From NCBI RefSeq assembly GCF_913058035.1, contig NZ_CAJXPA010000004.1, positions 1 to 64,000 on the forward strand: a stretch of DNA of 64,000 nt. Reading direction: 5' to 3'. Every line of letters begins with the position of its first letter. Within the stretch, counting starts at the first letter, position 1. The notes under the pieces are model-generated. The model was not told the origin of the DNA, searched no databases, and saw only the letters and a list, made by a program, of their open reading frames with translations. Below, piece after piece: positions 11,103-21,700 of this stretch. The DNA is from an uncultured Paraglaciecola sp. (lineage in GTDB: Bacteria; Pseudomonadota; Gammaproteobacteria; Enterobacterales; Alteromonadaceae). Both the position numbers and the translations under genes were made by a program.

Positions 11103-12458
11103 ATGCCAAATACCTTCGAAGCCAAAAGCAGTAACAACCAACTTCATGACATCAATGAAGCGTTAGGTAGCGGTCAAACTGGTCTAGCCAAAAAGATGTT
11201 GCAACAATTAAAGCCCTGTGATGTTGCTTTGCTTTTAGAGTCAAGCCGTAGCCGCAATCGGTTAGATATTTGGCAACTTATCCAACCTGACCTTTACAGT
11301 GATGTGCTCGAAGAACTATCTGATGATGTACGTAATGGTATTATCAGAAATATGCTACCAGAAAAGGTTGCCGATGCCCTAGAAGAGATGGACACCGACA
11401 ACCTAGTAGATACATTGCGTGGTTTACCCCAAGAAGTGGCACAAGATTTATTGGCTGCCATGGACGAACAAGACCGTTCACGTGCAGAGCTTGGCTTATC
11501 TTATGGTGAAGAAACTGCCGGATTTATTATGAATACCGATGCGATTACACTTCGCCCTGGCATTAATGTAGATGTAATCCTGCGATATTTACGCCTCAAA
11601 GGCGATATACCTGAGCACACTGATACCTTATATGTAGTTGACCGCAATGATAATCTAATGGGTGGAGTGGCTCTCACGCGTCTTATAACTGCTGCTGCCG
11701 ATACACCAATAGAATCATTAATCAAAAATTCTGAAGCCATTCCTGCTGATATGATGGATAACGAAGTGGCCAGTTTATTTGAACGTTATAACTGGTTATC
11801 CGCACCTGTGGTAGACCAAAACAATCAATTGTTAGGCCGTATTACTATTGATGATGTGGTAGATATTATTCGTGAAGACGCAGAACACTCAATGATGAGC
11901 ATGGCTGGCTTAGACGATGAAGAAGATACTTTTGCCCCCGTTGTCAAAAGTACTCAACGTCGTTCAGTGTGGTTAGGTGTCAACTTACTTACTGCCTTAA
12001 TGGCAGCTGCTGTCAGTGACTTATTTGAAGCAACCTTGAGCCAGCTTGCAGTGTTGGCGATACTCAATACCATAGTGCCTAGCATGGGAGGGGTAGCAGG
12101 TAATCAAACACTTACCTTAGTTATTCGAGGAATGGCATTAGGACATGTTAACTCAGCTAACGCCAGGTGGCTGATTAGCAAAGAATTAGGCATTGGTTTT
12201 TTAAATGGGGTGATATGGTCTGTACTGATAGCATCTGTGATTGCCATTTGGAAACAAGACTTAATGTTAGGCGCAGTCATCGCCTTTGCTATGCTAATCA
12301 ATATGGTCGCCGCGGGATTAGCAGGTGCAAGCTTGCCCATCATAATGAAAAAATTAAAAATAGATCCCGCTTTAGCCGGTAGCGTCATTTTAACGACTAT
12401 CACTGATGTAGTGGGTATATTCGCATTTTTAGGCTCAGCTACTTGGCTGTTAATCTAG
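11103..12458 (+). CDS. mgtE: Magnesium transporter MgtE
   Basis: MgtE N-domain, CBS pair and C-terminal TM domain (NTIVPSMGGVAGNQTLTLVIRGMALG). Confidence 0.96.
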   Translation: MPNTFEAKSSNNQLHDINEALGSGQTGLAKKMLQQLKPCDVALLLESSRSRNRLDIWQLIQPDLYSDVLEELSDDVRNGIIRNMLPEKVADALEEMDTDNLVDTLRGLPQEVAQDLLAAMDEQDRSRAELGLSYGEETAGFIMNTDAITLRPGINVDVILRYLRLKGDIPEHTDTLYVVDRNDNLMGGVALTRLITAAADTPIESLIKNSEAIPADMMDNEVASLFERYNWLSAPVVDQNNQLLGRITIDDVVDIIREDAEHSMMSMAGLDDEEDTFAPVVKSTQRRSVWLGVNLLTALMAAAVSDLFEATLSQLAVLAILNTIVPSMGGVAGNQTLTLVIRGMALGHVNSANARWLISKELGIGFLNGVIWSVLIASVIAIWKQDLMLGAVIAFAMLINMVAAGLAGASLPIIMKKLKIDPALAGSVILTTITDVVGIFAFLGSATWLLI

Positions 12459-13324
12459 ACTTGAGTTTTTCTCGTAAAATTGTATTAACATTTTCTGCCT
12501 TGTTCGCCTTTGCAGCTAATTCTATATTGTGTCGACTCGCATTACATGAAGAGCAGGTTGACCCTGCAGATTTCACATCTATTCGATTGCTGTGTGCGGC
12601 ATTTATCTTGGCATTCATCATTACCATCAAAGACAGATCTGTTATAGCCAATATCCATCAATATGGTAGTCAGGCTGGTACGTTGTTTTTGTTTGTTTAT
12701 GTGGCAAGCTTTTCCTATGCATATATCACTCTAAGCACTGCAACAGGAGCGCTAATTTTATTCGCTGCAGTACAGTTCACGATGCTGTTTAAGGGATGGT
12801 TAGTTGGCAATAAAATGGGTTTTCAAGAATATACTGGTATCTTACTATCTCTATTTGGGTTCATTTATTTTGTTTTTCCAGAATTAGAAAAGCCCAGCTT
12901 AATGGGTTGTTTACTCATGATTTTAGCGGGCATAGCTTGGGGCAGGTATAGCTTAATTGGTGCTAAATCAACTAACCCACTTTACGATACAGCCAGTAAT
13001 TTTATTCGGTTAGTACCCATTGCCATTATAGCTTTGATAGTCATGTATTTTAACTTTGGTATACATATCAGCTCAAAGGGGTTGCTCTACACGTTTGGCT
13101 CTGGTGCTCTAGCTTCAGGTGTTGGCTACACGATTTGGTATCAAGTAGTGCCTAAGTTAAAACCCAGTATTGCAGCAGTGTGTCAGCTTTCAGTGCCAAT
13201 TTGGGCTGCTTTAGGCGGAATACTATTAGTTAATGAACCTATAAGCTTACATCTTGCGGTATCGGCTTCGATTATCCTAGGTGGGATATTGTTAGTTATT
13301 TTAGCTAAGCAAAATAATGCATAG
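12443..13324 (+). CDS. DMT/EamA-family transporter
   Basis: About 10 hydrophobic segments, EamA-like repeats; TTG start overlaps mgtE 3' end. Confidence 0.8.
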   Translation: MAVNLDLSFSRKIVLTFSALFAFAANSILCRLALHEEQVDPADFTSIRLLCAAFILAFIITIKDRSVIANIHQYGSQAGTLFLFVYVASFSYAYITLSTATGALILFAAVQFTMLFKGWLVGNKMGFQEYTGILLSLFGFIYFVFPELEKPSLMGCLLMILAGIAWGRYSLIGAKSTNPLYDTASNFIRLVPIAIIALIVMYFNFGIHISSKGLLYTFGSGALASGVGYTIWYQVVPKLKPSIAAVCQLSVPIWAALGGILLVNEPISLHLAVSASIILGGILLVILAKQNNA

Positions 13325-13472
13325 ATATGCCAGCAACTAAGTGGTTACTTACCAACATCTAGATGTTAAAAGTGTCATTGAAAAGGTTTGAGTTTTGGTT
13401 GATGTTAGGAATACATATTAAAAAACTGAAAACGCAAGTCACTGCTTTGGCTGCGCTTCCATATTTCAAGAA

Positions 13473-14684
13473 TCAGATCTCCCCTGCACCATCACTGGCA
13501 CTACAAATATAAATAGTTTCTTTATAACCGGTCTTGGCTTCGTATTTCTCAGCTATAAGCTGTTTAGCACCACCAACCATGTCGTGTGGCATAAGAGCAA
13601 CTATACAGCCACCAAAACCACCACCAGTCATACGTACGCCACCTTTATCGCCTAGATATTCAGTTAGAATTTTTACAGCAAAATCGATGGGGGGGACGGT
13701 AATTTCAAAATCATCACGCATGGATATATGCGACTGGGCCATTAATTGTGATAACTGAGCAACATTATTTTTTCTAAGAGCCTGCGCAGCTAAAATTGTA
13801 CGTTCATTGTCTGATACAACATGATGAGCACGACGGTAGACTACTTCGGGTAGCTTATGTTTGCTATTCTGTAACTGAGTCAAGCTGATATCACGTAAGG
13901 CTTTTAACCCCAGCGTATGGGCTGCCTCTTCGCATTGTAGACGGCGGGTATTGTATTCGCTATCGACTAAACCACGTTTCACATTGGAGTTGATGATCAC
14001 CACTGCTAAGCCTTCAGGCATAGGAATCAGCTCTGCATCTAACGAACGGCAATCTAGTAACAAGGCGTTAAATTTTGAACCACAGGCGCTGACCATTTGA
14101 TCCATGATCCCGCATTGGCATCCTACGAATTGATTTTCAGCTTCTTGGCCGTTGAGTGCCACGTCTGCTTTTGTTAGTGGCAATTGGTATAAACTACGAA
14201 ACGTTTCACCTATTACCACTTCTAAAGAGGCAGACGAACTTAATCCGGCTCCTTGCGGTACATTTCCGGCTATCGCTAAGTTGGCACCTTTAAATACATG
14301 CCCTCTCAGTTGAAGGTGTCTGATAACACCACGTACGTAATTACTCCACAACTGTGAAGGGTGAGTCTCGATTTCGCAATCGAGTGAAAACTCATCTTTT
14401 TCATTATTACAATCGACGGCTACCACTGAGACAGTCATGTCATCTCTAGGCGTGACTGCTACTAATGTTTGATAATCAATGGCGCAAGGTAGAACAAAAC
14501 CATCGTTATAATCTGTATGTTCACCTATTAAATTAACCCTACCTGGCGCTTGAAAGCGTCGAGCAGGTTTAGCTCCAAATGTCTGAGAAAAAATGGTGTC
14601 CAGTTTAGTTAACATATTTTGAGATATGTTAAGTTCAGGCTTTGACTTATTATGATACATAAACTTAGGCTCCAGCCGATTCAT
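13473..14684 (-). CDS. galK: Galactokinase GalK
   Basis: [48 protein letters not shown]. Confidence 0.97.
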   Translation of the reverse strand: MNRLEPKFMYHNKSKPELNISQNMLTKLDTIFSQTFGAKPARRFQAPGRVNLIGEHTDYNDGFVLPCAIDYQTLVAVTPRDDMTVSVVAVDCNNEKDEFSLDCEIETHPSQLWSNYVRGVIRHLQLRGHVFKGANLAIAGNVPQGAGLSSSASLEVVIGETFRSLYQLPLTKADVALNGQEAENQFVGCQCGIMDQMVSACGSKFNALLLDCRSLDAELIPMPEGLAVVIINSNVKRGLVDSEYNTRRLQCEEAAHTLGLKALRDISLTQLQNSKHKLPEVVYRRAHHVVSDNERTILAAQALRKNNVAQLSQLMAQSHISMRDDFEITVPPIDFAVKILTEYLGDKGGVRMTGGGFGGCIVALMPHDMVGGAKQLIAEKYEAKTGYKETIYICSASDGAGEI

Positions 14685-15714
14685 TGTAGTGAATATCGCT
14701 GAGCAGCTGTAAACGCTGCGCTGCCTGCTCCGGAGTTAAATCTCTTTGTGGCTCAGCCATCATTTCATAACCCACCATAAATTTACGCACAGTAGCTGAG
14801 CGTAACAAAGGTGGATAAAAATGTGCATGGACTTGCCAATGTTGAGTCGACTCTAGATTATTAGGTGCGCCATGCCAGCCCATTGAGTAAGGAAAAGAAC
14901 ATTGGAACAAATTATCGTACCGACTGGTTAACTTTTTAATGACAATAGCCAAGTCTGCTTTTTGCAAGTCGTTGACATTGGTTAGTCTGGCACAGGAAAA
15001 TTTTGGCATCAGGATAGTTTCAAATGGCCACGCGGCCCAATATGGCACAACTGCTATCCAGTGTTCTGTTTCGACAACTGTACGAGTGCCATCTGCTGAC
15101 TCTTTTTTTGCATAATCTAACAACATCGAACTTGCATGTTTATCAAAATAAGCTTTTTGACTGGCTTGGGCTTTAGCTACTTCATTGGGAATAAAATCGT
15201 TCGCCCAGACTTGTCCATGGGGATGGGGGTTAGAACAACCCATAGCGGCCCCTTTATTTTCGAATACTTGTACCCAAACATATTCTTTTGATAAATCGGC
15301 GACCTGCACTTGCCATGTTTCAATTACTTTTTCTAAAGCAGACAACGATAGTTCAGGTAATGTCTTGTTGTGCTCATGAGAAAAACAAATAACTCGGCTC
15401 GTGCCTCTAGCCGCTTGCATAGTAAAAAGATCATCGTTTGACTGTTCTGATGCAGGGGTATCTTTCATTAGCGCAGCAAAGTCATTAATGAATACAAATG
15501 TGCCGTCATACTCAGGGTTTATTTCACCATTAATACGTGTGTTACCGGAACACAGATAACATTCTGAGTCATGAGCTGTAGTGTTGATTGATTGTGGTTT
15601 TTCTACCTGACCTTGCCAGGGACGTTTCGCTCTATGAGGTGAAACTAATACCCAATCGCCAGTTAATGGATTTCGACGACGATGTGAATGATCAACTGGA
15701 TCAAATTTAGACAT
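14665..15714 (-). CDS. galT: Galactose-1-phosphate uridylyltransferase GalT
   Basis: [20 protein letters not shown] active-site motif; adjacent to galK. Confidence 0.97.
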   Translation of the reverse strand: MSKFDPVDHSHRRRNPLTGDWVLVSPHRAKRPWQGQVEKPQSINTTAHDSECYLCSGNTRINGEINPEYDGTFVFINDFAALMKDTPASEQSNDDLFTMQAARGTSRVICFSHEHNKTLPELSLSALEKVIETWQVQVADLSKEYVWVQVFENKGAAMGCSNPHPHGQVWANDFIPNEVAKAQASQKAYFDKHASSMLLDYAKKESADGTRTVVETEHWIAVVPYWAAWPFETILMPKFSCARLTNVNDLQKADLAIVIKKLTSRYDNLFQCSFPYSMGWHGAPNNLESTQHWQVHAHFYPPLLRSATVRKFMVGYEMMAEPQRDLTPEQAAQRLQLLSDIHYNESAGA

Positions 15715-15873
15715 AACTTAAATAACCTATTTTTTATTATTTATTTTACCATTTATTACAATGGTTAAGATTTAATACAGTTTCTAAAAAGAAAATTTAC
15801 CAACAAAAAATTCATCATTAATGTCGGTAAATTAAGAATTGGCTAGGTAATGGCATCATTAGACTGGGCTTTT

Positions 15874-18219
15874 TTAATCATCTATGTCTTGCTGACTCAA
15901 CCAATTGATTAATTTTTGCAAATCTTGAGTAGCAGCTTCATTTAATTGTTCGACCCAGTCATGCACATTTTGCCACCAAGCTGGATGATCTCCCTGCTGG
16001 ATTTCATTCGCTATTTTTTGCACTCTAGATAGACCTACCGAACCTGCAGCACCTTTTATTTTGTGCGCTTGTGAACACACTTCATCTTTCTCGTCAGCAC
16101 TTAAACTAAGTTGTAAAATCTCCAAATATTCAGGTATCTTTTCCTGAAATACTTTGACACTGGTACGCACCATTTCGTGCCCTATTGTGTCCACCAACAT
16201 TTGTAACAACTCCAAATCGAGATAAATGTTCAGTTGGTCTTTTTTAGGAGTCGGTGCAGGTTGGTAAGGTACACGTGGTTGTTCGCAAAACAAATTATTA
16301 AATACTTCAATAATTCGACTCTTTTTGACTGGCTTAGAGATAATATCGTCCATACCGTTATCAAGATATTCTTGACGTGTTTTAATCACATTTGCAGTCA
16401 ACGCTACAATACTAGTTTGCTCTACCAAAGATTCTTCATGCAGCACATTTGCGACTTCAAAACCGTTCATATCTGGTAATTGAATGTCCAGTAAAATCAA
16501 ATCATATTGTTTATCACGCGCTTTAGAAATAGCCTCATTACCTGTCATAGCTACGTCAACATGTTGTCCGAGTTTTTCCAGTAGGGCTTTGGCGACCATC
16601 ACATTTAATTCGATGTCTTCCACCAACAATATCTGCAAACCAGTCACTTTCAATGTTTCAACTTGAATAGGCTTCTTGCTGATAGAAAGTGGTAAATCAA
16701 CCGTAAAACAGGTTCCATCTCCCATCTCACTGCTAACGCTAATTTTGCCATTCATCAAAGACACCATTTGTTGGCAGATAGCCAAACCAATGCCAGTACC
16801 TGTGGCGCTTTGATGTTCAGGTGTATCGACTTGATAATACATAGCAAAAATTTTATCTATATCTTGCTGTGGAATACCCACCCCCGTATCACACACCTTA
16901 AATGTGACCATGGATGTCTCAGAATCAATTTTCTCCGCTTTTACTTCTAAAGAAACCGTACCTTTTTGAGTGAATTTGACCGCATTAAACAATAAGTTCC
17001 ACAAAATTTGTCTCAAACGTGTGCCATCTACCTCGACTAACGCAGGCAAAGGTTCTTCTACATGCGAAGTAAAAGTTAGTTCCTTATCATTAGCTAATAA
17101 CTCTATAATACTGCCTAGTTCTTGGGTAAAGTCTTTTATAGACACCGTTTTTAGAGACAATTCGAGTCTGTCCCTACCTAAACGATCTAGATCGATAATG
17201 TCGTTAAATATATTACCTAAAGTAATGCCACTCGCATAAATTGTACTGACCCAGGCGAATTGTTCGCTAGTCAGGTCGGTATCACGCAACATTCTACTTA
17301 AGCCGACGATGCCATTAAGTGGCGTTCGCAACTCATGACTAATTGTCGCAATAAATGCAGTCTTATCTCTGTTAGCTTTTGCTACCGCATTTTCAGCTTG
17401 CTTACGCTCAGTAATGTCTCGACCAAAAGCAAGTAAACCAAGACGAGTGTTGTCTGCACTAAAAAATGGCACCTTGCGCATTTCAAAGTATCGACGGCGG
17501 CCGTCAGCAAAGCGCAGCCAGAGTTCCTCTGTAATACTGATGTCGTTTTCAAGAACGTCTTGATCGCTTGCAACAACCTGGCTGGCTAGCTCTTCGTCGT
17601 ATACTTGATGAGGTGTTAAGCCAATCAATTCTTGTTCTGTCTTACCGGTCATTTGTTCAGCCACACGATTACAACCGGCAAACTGTCCTTCTTGATTGCG
17701 ATAATAAATCAAATCTGGTGACGCATCGATAATAGATCTCAACAAAATCGATAAACGTAACGCTTGCTGTTCTTTTTCAGATTTCTCAGTGATTTCTCGT
17801 TCTAAATCAGTGAAAACACTTTCGCGCTCTAGCTGAGCATTTTTTCGCTGTTCAATTTCGTGATTAAGCTGCTTAATATTGTTTTGTAAAGTGCGGTTGA
17901 GTAATTCATCTTCCTTGAGTAATTTTTCTAATTGGGTCACAGCCTCTGCTAGGCTTTCTCTTGAGCGCTCCAACTGTTTAACTAGTTCACTAAAAAACCA
18001 CAATACCCAAGGTGCACTGAGCAATGTCAGCACAACAGCAATCAAAAAATCTTCCGTATGAGCCTTATCGCTGATGATAGGCCTAAGGAAATAAGTGCCG
18101 GCAAAGGTAAATATTAAAGTCATAATAACGAATAAAATACTGGCTTTAACCGCACCGAAGCGATTAATAAACTGAGCGATACGGATCGCCCAAGGATCAA
18201 CTGAGGTCATTTTCGTCAT
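15874..18219 (-). CDS. arcB: Hybrid sensor histidine kinase ArcB
   Basis: 2 TM, PAS, HATPase (FIATISHELRTPLNGIVGLSRMLRDT), receiver (LVEDIELNVMVAKALLEKLGQHVDVAMTGNEA), C-terminal HPt (AHKIKGAAGSVG); E. coli ArcB domain order and motifs. Confidence 0.93.
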   Translation of the reverse strand: MTKMTSVDPWAIRIAQFINRFGAVKASILFVIMTLIFTFAGTYFLRPIISDKAHTEDFLIAVVLTLLSAPWVLWFFSELVKQLERSRESLAEAVTQLEKLLKEDELLNRTLQNNIKQLNHEIEQRKNAQLERESVFTDLEREITEKSEKEQQALRLSILLRSIIDASPDLIYYRNQEGQFAGCNRVAEQMTGKTEQELIGLTPHQVYDEELASQVVASDQDVLENDISITEELWLRFADGRRRYFEMRKVPFFSADNTRLGLLAFGRDITERKQAENAVAKANRDKTAFIATISHELRTPLNGIVGLSRMLRDTDLTSEQFAWVSTIYASGITLGNIFNDIIDLDRLGRDRLELSLKTVSIKDFTQELGSIIELLANDKELTFTSHVEEPLPALVEVDGTRLRQILWNLLFNAVKFTQKGTVSLEVKAEKIDSETSMVTFKVCDTGVGIPQQDIDKIFAMYYQVDTPEHQSATGTGIGLAICQQMVSLMNGKISVSSEMGDGTCFTVDLPLSISKKPIQVETLKVTGLQILLVEDIELNVMVAKALLEKLGQHVDVAMTGNEAISKARDKQYDLILLDIQLPDMNGFEVANVLHEESLVEQTSIVALTANVIKTRQEYLDNGMDDIISKPVKKSRIIEVFNNLFCEQPRVPYQPAPTPKKDQLNIYLDLELLQMLVDTIGHEMVRTSVKVFQEKIPEYLEILQLSLSADEKDEVCSQAHKIKGAAGSVGLSRVQKIANEIQQGDHPAWWQNVHDWVEQLNEAATQDLQKLINWLSQQDIDD

Positions 18220-18761
18220 AATACGGAGGTCTCAAAAAACTCTGACTATTGCCATTTTGATACATGCTAGCAAGAATGTTACTGGGATCAAAATTTAGTA
18301 TAAGTTTAAAACATCTAACTAAGCCATCAAAGACTAATCATTCATTTATTTTGCATATTAATTCAGCACTAAATAGCTTGCTTTACCAAATAAACAACAA
18401 TTTTTAACGTTTTAATAACAAAGATTAGTGCTTTTACACTTTTATTTATAGCTTATAACTAAGCCATAAAAATACGTTATCTTATTGAAAACAAAAACTT
18501 TTTAAGCCTAATTAGATATTGTAAAATGAAAAATTGTAAATACACCATACAAGACAATTGATTTATAAAATAATCCTCGGTATTTTGTACGACCCGCTTA
18601 GTATAAGTATTCGATACTCGACCGGGGCTTCTAATAATAATTACGACTTAAAAATAAGCACTAGGCATGAAGCCATCCAACGTTCATACACGTGTTAGAT
18701 GTATGATTAGCAACAACGAAATACAACCTCTGCCCAGTCGATGGTTGAAGGAGTCTTTAAA

Positions 18762-21700
18762 ATGAGTTTATATCATCCTAACGATTCAAAGGATAATTGT
18801 GGTTTTGGCTTAATTGCTCACACCAAAGGTGAACCAAGTCACAAATTGGTTAGTACCGCAATTGAAGGTCTCGACCGTATGCAACATCGTGGCGGTATCG
18901 CTGCAGATGGCAAAACCGGTGATGGTTGTGGTTTACTTCTACAAAAACCGGACGCATTTTTTCGTGGAATAGCCGAACAGCAAAATTGGAAGTTAGGCAA
19001 AAAATATGGTGTAGGTGTGGTTTTTCTTAACCAGAACCAAGCGTTAGCCGAATTAGCTAAGCAAGTCATTACTGAAGAGCTAGAAAAAGAGACCCTAGGC
19101 GTTGTTGGCTGGAGAGTCGTGCCAACAGATGAATCTGTCTTAGGTGACCTTGCGTCTTCTTGTGTGCCGCAAATCGAACAGGTGTTTGTCAATGGTCCAT
19201 CAGGATGGCGCTCTCAAGACTTAGAACGTCGGTTATTTATGGCCCGCAGGCGAGCGGAAAAGCGCCTATCAAATGACGAAGATTTTTATATCGCAAGCTT
19301 ATCCAGTTTAGTCACAATATATAAAGGCCTTGTCATGGCCGGTGACTTACCCAAATTCTATTTAGATTTAGCTGATGAAAATATGCAGTCGGCTATCTGC
19401 GTGTTTCACCAACGTTTCTCTACTAACACACTACCACGCTGGTCGCTAGCTCAACCATTTAGATATTTGGCGCACAATGGTGAAATAAATACTATTCGTG
19501 GTAATCGCGATTGGGCACAAGCACGAACGGGTAAGTTTAAGACACCTTTATTGCCCGATCTGGCTGATGCTGCACCCTTTGTAAATGAAGTGGGCTCCGA
19601 CTCTTCCTCATTAGATAATATGTTAGAGCTGTTTTTAGCTGGCGGCATGGATTTATTCCGTGCTATGCGTCTTTTAGTGCCACCTGCTTATCAAAACAAC
19701 AAAACCATGGATGAAGATTTAAAGGCTTTTTACGAGTTCAACTCCATGCACATGGAACCTTGGGATGGCCCAGCAGGAATAGTATTGACTAATGGTCGCC
19801 ATGCAGCGTGTAATCTTGACCGTAACGGACTTCGTCCCGCACGTTATGTCATAACTAAAGACGGATTGATTACTTTAGCTTCAGAAGTGGGTATTTGGGA
19901 CTATAAACAAGAAGATGTCATTGAAAAAGGGCGTGTTGGACCAGGCGAAATGTTAGCCATAGATACTGAGACGGGGAAATTGTGGCGCTCAAATGAAATA
20001 GATGATGATTTAAAAAGTCGACATCCATACAAAGAGTGGTTGGATAAAAGTATTCGGCGTTTAACACCCATTGAAGAATGTGATGCGCCTGAAATCGGCA
20101 AACGCATGTTTGATGATAATATGATGAATACTTATTTAAAACAGTTTAATTACAGTTATGAAGAACTTGAACAAGTTGTCAAGGTTTTAGCCAAAGATGG
20201 TCAAGAAGCAACAGGTTCGATGGGTGATGATACGCCTATGGCGGTTCTTTCTGGAAGAAGCCGCACTATTTACGATTATTTCAGGCAACAATTTGCTCAG
20301 GTAACGAATCCGCCTATTGATTCTTTACGTGAAAATCACGTGATGTCTCTGGCTACTTGTATTGGCCGCGAAAAGTCTGTGTTCACAGAAACATCAGGGT
20401 ATGCTGATCGCGTTCTGTTTGACTCACCTATCATGGTGTATACCGATCTTAAACAGTTACGTAACTACGATCCTGAACATTATTATTCTGAAGTAGTCGA
20501 TCTTAATTTTCCACCAGAAGAAGGGCTTAAGGCAGCAATTAATCGTATATGTAATGAGGTAGAACACTTAGTCTCACACAAACGTGCTGCGTTTGTTATT
20601 TTATCAGACCGAGCCATTAAAACGTCACGCATACCTATACCAGCAGCCATGGCTGTGGGTGCAGTGCAGAAGCGGCTGGTAGACAAAGGCTTACGTTGCG
20701 ATGCAAATATAGTAGTAGAGACAGCATCGGTCAGAGACTCGCATCACTATGCAGTATTGATTGGTCTGGGTGCTACAGCAATATATCCATTCTTGGCATA
20801 CGAAATTATTGAACAAATGTGTGAGTCTGGACATTTAGATATGACCCCAATGCAAGCGACTGTTAATTATCGTAAAGCGATAAACAAGGGCCTGTACAAA
20901 ATCATGTCAAAAATGGGAATTTCAACTGTTGCCAGTTACCGTAGCTCAAAATTATTTGAAGCTATGGGTATCAACAGATCGGTAATGGACATCTGTTTTA
21001 AAGGCGTGCCAAGCCGTATTCAAGGTGCTAATTTTGAAGATTTCCAACAAGATCAAGTTAATTTAAATCGTGTCGCTTGGTTAAAACGTAAAAACGTCGA
21101 CCACGGTGGATTATTAAAATATGTACACGGCGGTGAATATCACTCTTACAACCCTGACGTAGTCACAACCTTACAAAAGTCAGTATTAAGTGGTGATTAC
21201 CAAGATTACCAAAAATTTAGCACCTTAGTAAATGAAAGACCCACTGCTTGTTTACGTGACTTATTGGCTTTATCGCCTGATTCAGAAGCGATATCGATCG
21301 ATGAAGTTGAACCTGCAGAAAACTTATACCCACGCTTTGACACGGCAGCTATGTCAATTGGTTCTTTAAGTCCTGAAGCTCATGAGTCTTTAGCTATCGC
21401 TATGAATCGTTTAGGTGGTAATTCTAACTCTGGTGAAGGTGGCGAAGATCCTAAGCGTTTTGGTAATGAACGTAACTCAAACATCAAACAAATCGCATCA
21501 GGTCGTTTTGGGGTAACACCACACTATTTGGTCAATGCTAAAATCTTGCAGATAAAAGTGGCTCAGGGTGCTAAACCTGGTGAGGGCGGCCAATTACCGG
21601 GTGATAAGGTCAACAAATATATTGCTGAACTGCGGCATTCGGTGCCTGGAGTCACGTTAATATCTCCACCACCGCATCATGACATTTACTCTATTGAAGA

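Noticed and set aside
1-12458. Search for novelty in the mla/lpt/rpoN/pts cluster
   Set aside because: Gene content and order match the well-described gammaproteobacterial arrangement; nothing unexpected beyond start-codon choices.
18240-18740. 500-bp region upstream of gltB examined for a riboswitch
   Set aside because: No known glutamine or other riboswitch core motif seen; only AT-rich promoter-like DNA and a small palindrome.
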